This document shows positions 4,669 through 7,502 of a stretch of DNA of 7,502 bases, one piece after another. Source of the stretch: an uncultured Christensenellaceae bacterium. GTDB taxonomy: Bacteria > Bacillota > Clostridia > Christensenellales > Christensenellaceae. The DNA lies in the NCBI GenBank assembly GCA_934438035.1, contig CAKSBK010000042.1, positions 1 through 7,502 of the forward strand, read 5' to 3'. The notes below the pieces were generated by a model. That model was not told the origin of the DNA, did no database searches, and saw only the letters and a list, made by a program, of their open reading frames with translations. A program made the position numbers and the translations under genes. Positions within the stretch are counted from its first letter, which is position 1, and the number at the start of each line of letters is the position of its first letter.

Positions 4669-5700
4669 TTACTGCTCCTCGGGAGCCTTCGTTTGCCCGT
4701 CTTCCTCATCCGACTTTTTGTCGTTAATGGCGGCATATATCTTTGCCGTTATTTCCTCCGCAATTTCCGGGTTATCTTCAAGGTATTTTTTAACGTTTTC
4801 TTTACCCTGACCTATTCGTGTATCGTTGTAGCTGAACCATGAACCGCTCTTCTTTATTATATCCATCATAACGCCGACGTTTATTATAGACGCAGCCTTT
4901 GAAATTCCCTGCCCGTAACGAATTTCCACCTCCGCAACCTTAAACGGCGGCGCGGTCTTGTTTTTAACAACCTTTATTTTGGTTTTGTTGCCTATGATTT
5001 GATCTCCGTCCTTAATAGGCTCGCCCTTTCTTACCTCCAGCCTTACGGAAGAGTAGAATTTAAGCGCGCGTCCGCCGGGAGTTACCTCGGGGTTTCCGAA
5101 CATAACGCCGACCTTTTCACGCAGCTGGTTGATAAATATCGCAACGGTGTTTGATTTATTTATTGCGCCGGCAAGCTTTCTTAATGCCTGACTCATAAGC
5201 CTTGCCTGAAGGCCGACGTGAGAATCTCCCATGTCTCCGTCAATTTCCGCCTTGGGAACAAGCGCCGCAACGGAGTCTATAACTATAATATCTATAGCGC
5301 CGCTTCTTATAAGAACCTCCGTTATTTCCAAAGCCTGTTCTCCTGTGTCCGGCTGAGAAACATAGAGGTTATCTATATCAACTCCGAGCGCCTTTGCGTA
5401 AACCGGGTCAAGCGCATGCTCTGCGTCTATAAATGCGGCGGCTCCTCCCTGCTTCTGCGCCTCTGCAACGGCATGCAGCGCAACCGTCGTCTTTCCCGAG
5501 GATTCGGGTCCGTAAATCTCAATTATTCTTCCTCTCGGAAATCCGAATATCCCGAGAGCCATATCAAGTTCAAGGCAGCCTGAGGATATTACGGAAATGT
5601 TCATATTCGCCGTTTTGTCTCCCAGTCTCATTATAGAGCCCTTGCCGAACTGCTTTTCTATTTGCGCAAGCGCCGTATCAAGTGCCGATTTCTTATCCAT
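4669..5700 (-). CDS. recA: Recombinase RecA
   Basis: RecA forms ATP-dependent filaments on single-stranded DNA, pairs homologous strands and triggers LexA self-cleavage. The protein has 343 residues, the normal length, and no intein. Walker A is GPESSGKTT (64-72). Glu94 in [10 protein letters not shown] is the expected catalytic glutamate, and Walker B is IDIIVIDS (136-143). The DNA-binding loops are around GDMGDSHVG (155-163) and [13 protein letters not shown] (198-210). The sensor Gln192 lies in [19 protein letters not shown] (244-255) carries the interface lysines. The acidic tail (KSDEEDGQ onward) is typical. AAGGAG lies 6 bases before the ATG, and pgsA ends 16 bases upstream. I see no GAAC-N4-GTTC type LexA box in the 100 bases before the start, so control probably comes from further upstream in the operon. 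No recX gene follows. Confidence 0.98.
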   Translation of the reverse strand: MDKKSALDTALAQIEKQFGKGSIMRLGDKTANMNISVISSGCLELDMALGIFGFPRGRIIEIYGPESSGKTTVALHAVAEAQKQGGAAAFIDAEHALDPVYAKALGVDIDNLYVSQPDTGEQALEITEVLIRSGAIDIIVIDSVAALVPKAEIDGDMGDSHVGLQARLMSQALRKLAGAINKSNTVAIFINQLREKVGVMFGNPEVTPGGRALKFYSSVRLEVRKGEPIKDGDQIIGNKTKIKVVKNKTAPPFKVAEVEIRYGQGISKAASIINVGVMMDIIKKSGSWFSYNDTRIGQGKENVKKYLEDNPEIAEEITAKIYAAINDKKSDEEDGQTKAPEEQ

Positions 5701-5716
5701 GTCTTTCTCCTTTTCG

Positions 5717-6259
5717 TTATTTTAACTGACTTAACGTCTGTTTGTTTTTAATTATATATTCTGCGCAGGACCATATCGAAAGCGCCGCGCTTATATACAG
5801 AAGTATCATGCCTAAAGGTATTCCCGTCCACTTAAGTATAGGGTCGTCAAACAAAAGCACGCTTAACGCCACCATTTGAACGACGGTTTTTATTTTCCCG
5901 GAAATCCCTGCGGCAATAACCGTTCCTTTTCCTGCGGCTACAAGCCTGAAGCCGCTTATTATAAACTCTCTTCCCAAAAGAATTATGGTTATCCATGCGG
6001 GAACCTTGCCCCACTCCATAAGCACCAGAAGCGCGCTCATGACCAGCATTTTGTCCGCAATAGGGTCTGCAAATTTGCCGAAATCCGTAACCTGTCCCGT
6101 TTTTCTTGCAAGCTTTCCGTCTATCATGTCCGTTATTGAGGCAATTATAAATATTGCCGCCGCCCAATAATACCAGCCCTCAAAATTTATATAATAAAGC
6201 GCTACAAAAATCGGAATAAGCGCAATTCTTATAAGCGTAAGCTTGTTAGGTGTGTTCAT
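5717..6259 (-). CDS. pgsA: CDP-diacylglycerol--glycerol-3-phosphate 3-phosphatidyltransferase
   Basis: The enzyme transfers phosphatidyl from CDP-diacylglycerol to glycerol 3-phosphate, forming phosphatidylglycerol phosphate, the first step to the anionic lipids phosphatidylglycerol and cardiolipin. The 180-residue protein carries a complete CDP-alcohol phosphatidyltransferase motif: Asp44, Asp47-Gly48, Ala51-Arg52, Gly61, Asp65 and Asp69, with the usual spacing. The catalytic and metal-binding aspartates are all intact. Hydrophobic segments at about 8-24, 29-44, 70-82, 88-103, 126-136 and 148-165 fit an integral inner-membrane protein. The start [12 protein letters not shown] is typical of the family and is preceded by GGAGAGGT. 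The ATG overlaps the rimO stop as ATGA, implying coupled translation, and recA starts 16 bases after its stop. Related enzymes such as phosphatidylserine or cardiolipin synthases share the motif, but the size, N-terminus and neighbours favour PgsA. Confidence 0.95.
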   Translation of the reverse strand: MNTPNKLTLIRIALIPIFVALYYINFEGWYYWAAAIFIIASITDMIDGKLARKTGQVTDFGKFADPIADKMLVMSALLVLMEWGKVPAWITIILLGREFIISGFRLVAAGKGTVIAAGISGKIKTVVQMVALSVLLFDDPILKWTGIPLGMILLYISAALSIWSCAEYIIKNKQTLSQLK

Positions 6260-7502
6260 TTTACCTCTCCAATCAAATCATACTCGTTAACGCCCGTAAC
6301 CTCGGCGTTTACATATTCGCCCATTATGAGCTGTTTTTCACTGTGTATAAAAAACGCTCCGTCAATTTCCGGCGCCTCGGCATACGTTCTTGCAAAATAC
6401 ACTCCCGGCTCTACGGGGTACTCTATAAGCGCTTCATATGTCTTTGCTATTCTCTTTTTCGAAAGCTCTTCCGTTATTTTCTTTTGAACCTCCATCGCCT
6501 TCTCGGCGCGCGCTTCTTTAATTTCTTCTTCAAGCTGTCCTTTCATTTTAGCGGCGGGCGTTCCGTCCTCCCGAGAATACGCAAAAACTCCCAGCCTGTC
6601 AAATTTAAGCTCTCTTATACCCTTTAAAAGGTTATTAAACTCCTCCTCCGTTTCCCCGGGAAAGCCTGCGATAAGAGTGGTTCTCAAAATAAAATCTTCG
6701 CTCTTTTTTCTTATCATCTCCACGACTTTTTTTGTGGATTCGTAAGTGTTTTTCCTGTTCATTCGCTTTAATACGCCGTCGTCGAAATGCTGAACGGGAA
6801 TATCGAGATAATTTACCACGTTATCATACTTAAGCATGGTATCTATAAGCTTTTCGTCTACATTTTCGGGATATGCGTAAAGCAGCCTTAACCACTTTAA
6901 AGAGGGTATGGGCGCCAAAAGCTCTATAAGCTCGCAGAGCATGGGCTTATTATAAATATCCATGCCGTATTTCGTCGTATCCTGCGCAACAAGTATTATC
7001 TCGCTTACTCCCAAGGTACCGACGAGGTATTCAACTTCCGCTTTAATATCCTCAAGCGTCCTGCTTTTAAGCGGACCTCTTATATATGGAATCGCACAGT
7101 ACGTGCATCTGTTGTCGCATCCTTCGGAAATTTTAACATACGCCGTCCAAGGCTCCGTCGTAAGCATTCTTTGTTTATAATCCGGCTCGTTTACAGCTTC
7201 TTCAAAGCATATGAATCTTTTTTTGCCCATAACGCTTTTTACGGCGTTTGCAATCTCTTCATAAGCCGTTACTCCGAGCCACGCGTCAACCTCGGGAATC
7301 TCCGAAATAAGCTCCTCTTTATAGCGCTGCGATAAGCAGCCTGTAACTATAAGCCCTTTAAGCCCCGTTTTTTTATATTCCGCCATTTCGAGAATAGTAT
7401 CTATAGACTCCTGCTTTGCGGAATCGATAAAGCCGCAGGTATTCACTATGATTATATCCGCCTCGGCAGGCTCGTCCGTAAAAACCGCGGCGCCCTTAAG
7501 CC
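6256..7502 (-). CDS. rimO: Ribosomal protein S12 methylthiotransferase RimO, 5' end cut
   Basis: RimO is a radical-SAM iron-sulfur enzyme that methylthiolates a conserved aspartate of ribosomal protein S12. The frame is open to the window edge: 414 residues are visible and about 25-35 are missing, including the first cluster cysteine. Reading on past the in-frame GTG at 7446 gives the family sequence ADIIIVNTCGFIDSAKQESI (18 extra residues seen), so 7446 is not the true start. Cysteines of the N-terminal cluster are Cys22 (NTCGF) and Cys55 (TGCLSQRY). The radical-SAM triad is CDNRCTYC (128-135), followed by AIPYIRGPLKSR. A C-terminal TRAM domain covers about the last 65 residues. Its ARTYAEAPEIDGAFFI stretch and the CAIPYIRG context separate RimO from the tRNA-modifying MiaB. 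The stop overlaps the pgsA start. Confidence 0.96.
   Translation of the reverse strand, partial: LKGAAVFTDEPAEADIIIVNTCGFIDSAKQESIDTILEMAEYKKTGLKGLIVTGCLSQRYKEELISEIPEVDAWLGVTAYEEIANAVKSVMGKKRFICFEEAVNEPDYKQRMLTTEPWTAYVKISEGCDNRCTYCAIPYIRGPLKSRTLEDIKAEVEYLVGTLGVSEIILVAQDTTKYGMDIYNKPMLCELIELLAPIPSLKWLRLLYAYPENVDEKLIDTMLKYDNVVNYLDIPVQHFDDGVLKRMNRKNTYESTKKVVEMIRKKSEDFILRTTLIAGFPGETEEEFNNLLKGIRELKFDRLGVFAYSREDGTPAAKMKGQLEEEIKEARAEKAMEVQKKITEELSKKRIAKTYEALIEYPVEPGVYFARTYAEAPEIDGAFFIHSEKQLIMGEYVNAEVTGVNEYDLIGEVK

Noticed and set aside
5847..6167. Second minus-strand frame of 106 codons inside pgsA.
   Set aside because: It is an out-of-frame shadow of pgsA, whose own frame has the complete catalytic motif.
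7444..7446. GTG as the start codon of rimO.
   Set aside because: The frame stays open upstream and encodes conserved RimO residues (ADIII before VNTCGF), so the true start lies beyond the window.

Overview
The window looks like chromosomal DNA from a low-to-moderate GC Firmicute, most likely a member of the Clostridia. Four things point there: the order rimO-pgsA-recA, a DUF1836-family gene, a DAHP synthase of the Thermotoga/Clostridium type with an N-terminal regulatory domain, and a compact aroF-tyrA-aroB-aroA gene string. The species cannot be fixed from the sequence. Every convincing protein gene is on the minus strand. No tRNA, rRNA, CRISPR array, transposase or phage gene is visible.

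Right part (about 4069-7502): a tight operon read leftwards. It holds rimO (5' end cut by the window edge), pgsA (ATGA overlap), recA (16-base gap) and a DUF1836 gene (15-base gap). It is closed by a strong intrinsic terminator at 4032-4061. The products are a ribosomal protein S12 methylthiotransferase, a phospholipid-synthesis membrane enzyme, the recombinase RecA and an uncharacterised protein with a MerR-like segment.

Middle part (3446-4068): 623 bases without a long gene, but dense in signals. Two promoters with near-consensus or consensus boxes point away from each other. The leftward one drives a leader containing a 19-residue peptide, MKTSVIFGYAYYYFYFSKK, with five Tyr and three Phe codons. 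A hairpin lies over those codons, and an 11-bp terminator hairpin sits just before aroF. This is the layout of ribosome-mediated transcription attenuation responding to charged tRNA-Tyr and perhaps tRNA-Phe. It is the most interesting item here, because Firmicutes usually control aromatic amino acid genes by other means such as T-boxes. The rightward promoter runs almost at once into an intrinsic terminator, predicting an RNA of about 44 nt. Further hairpins follow, including one whose arms can pair in two exclusive ways.

Left part (1-3445): aroF, tyrA, aroB and aroA (3' end cut by the window edge) are joined by overlaps or a one-base gap. AroF makes DAHP, AroB cyclises it to 3-dehydroquinate, AroA makes EPSP later in the shikimate pathway, and TyrA oxidises prephenate towards tyrosine. 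TyrA has no visible ACT domain. Regulation therefore plausibly falls on the regulatory domain of AroF and on the Tyr-rich attenuator in front of the operon.
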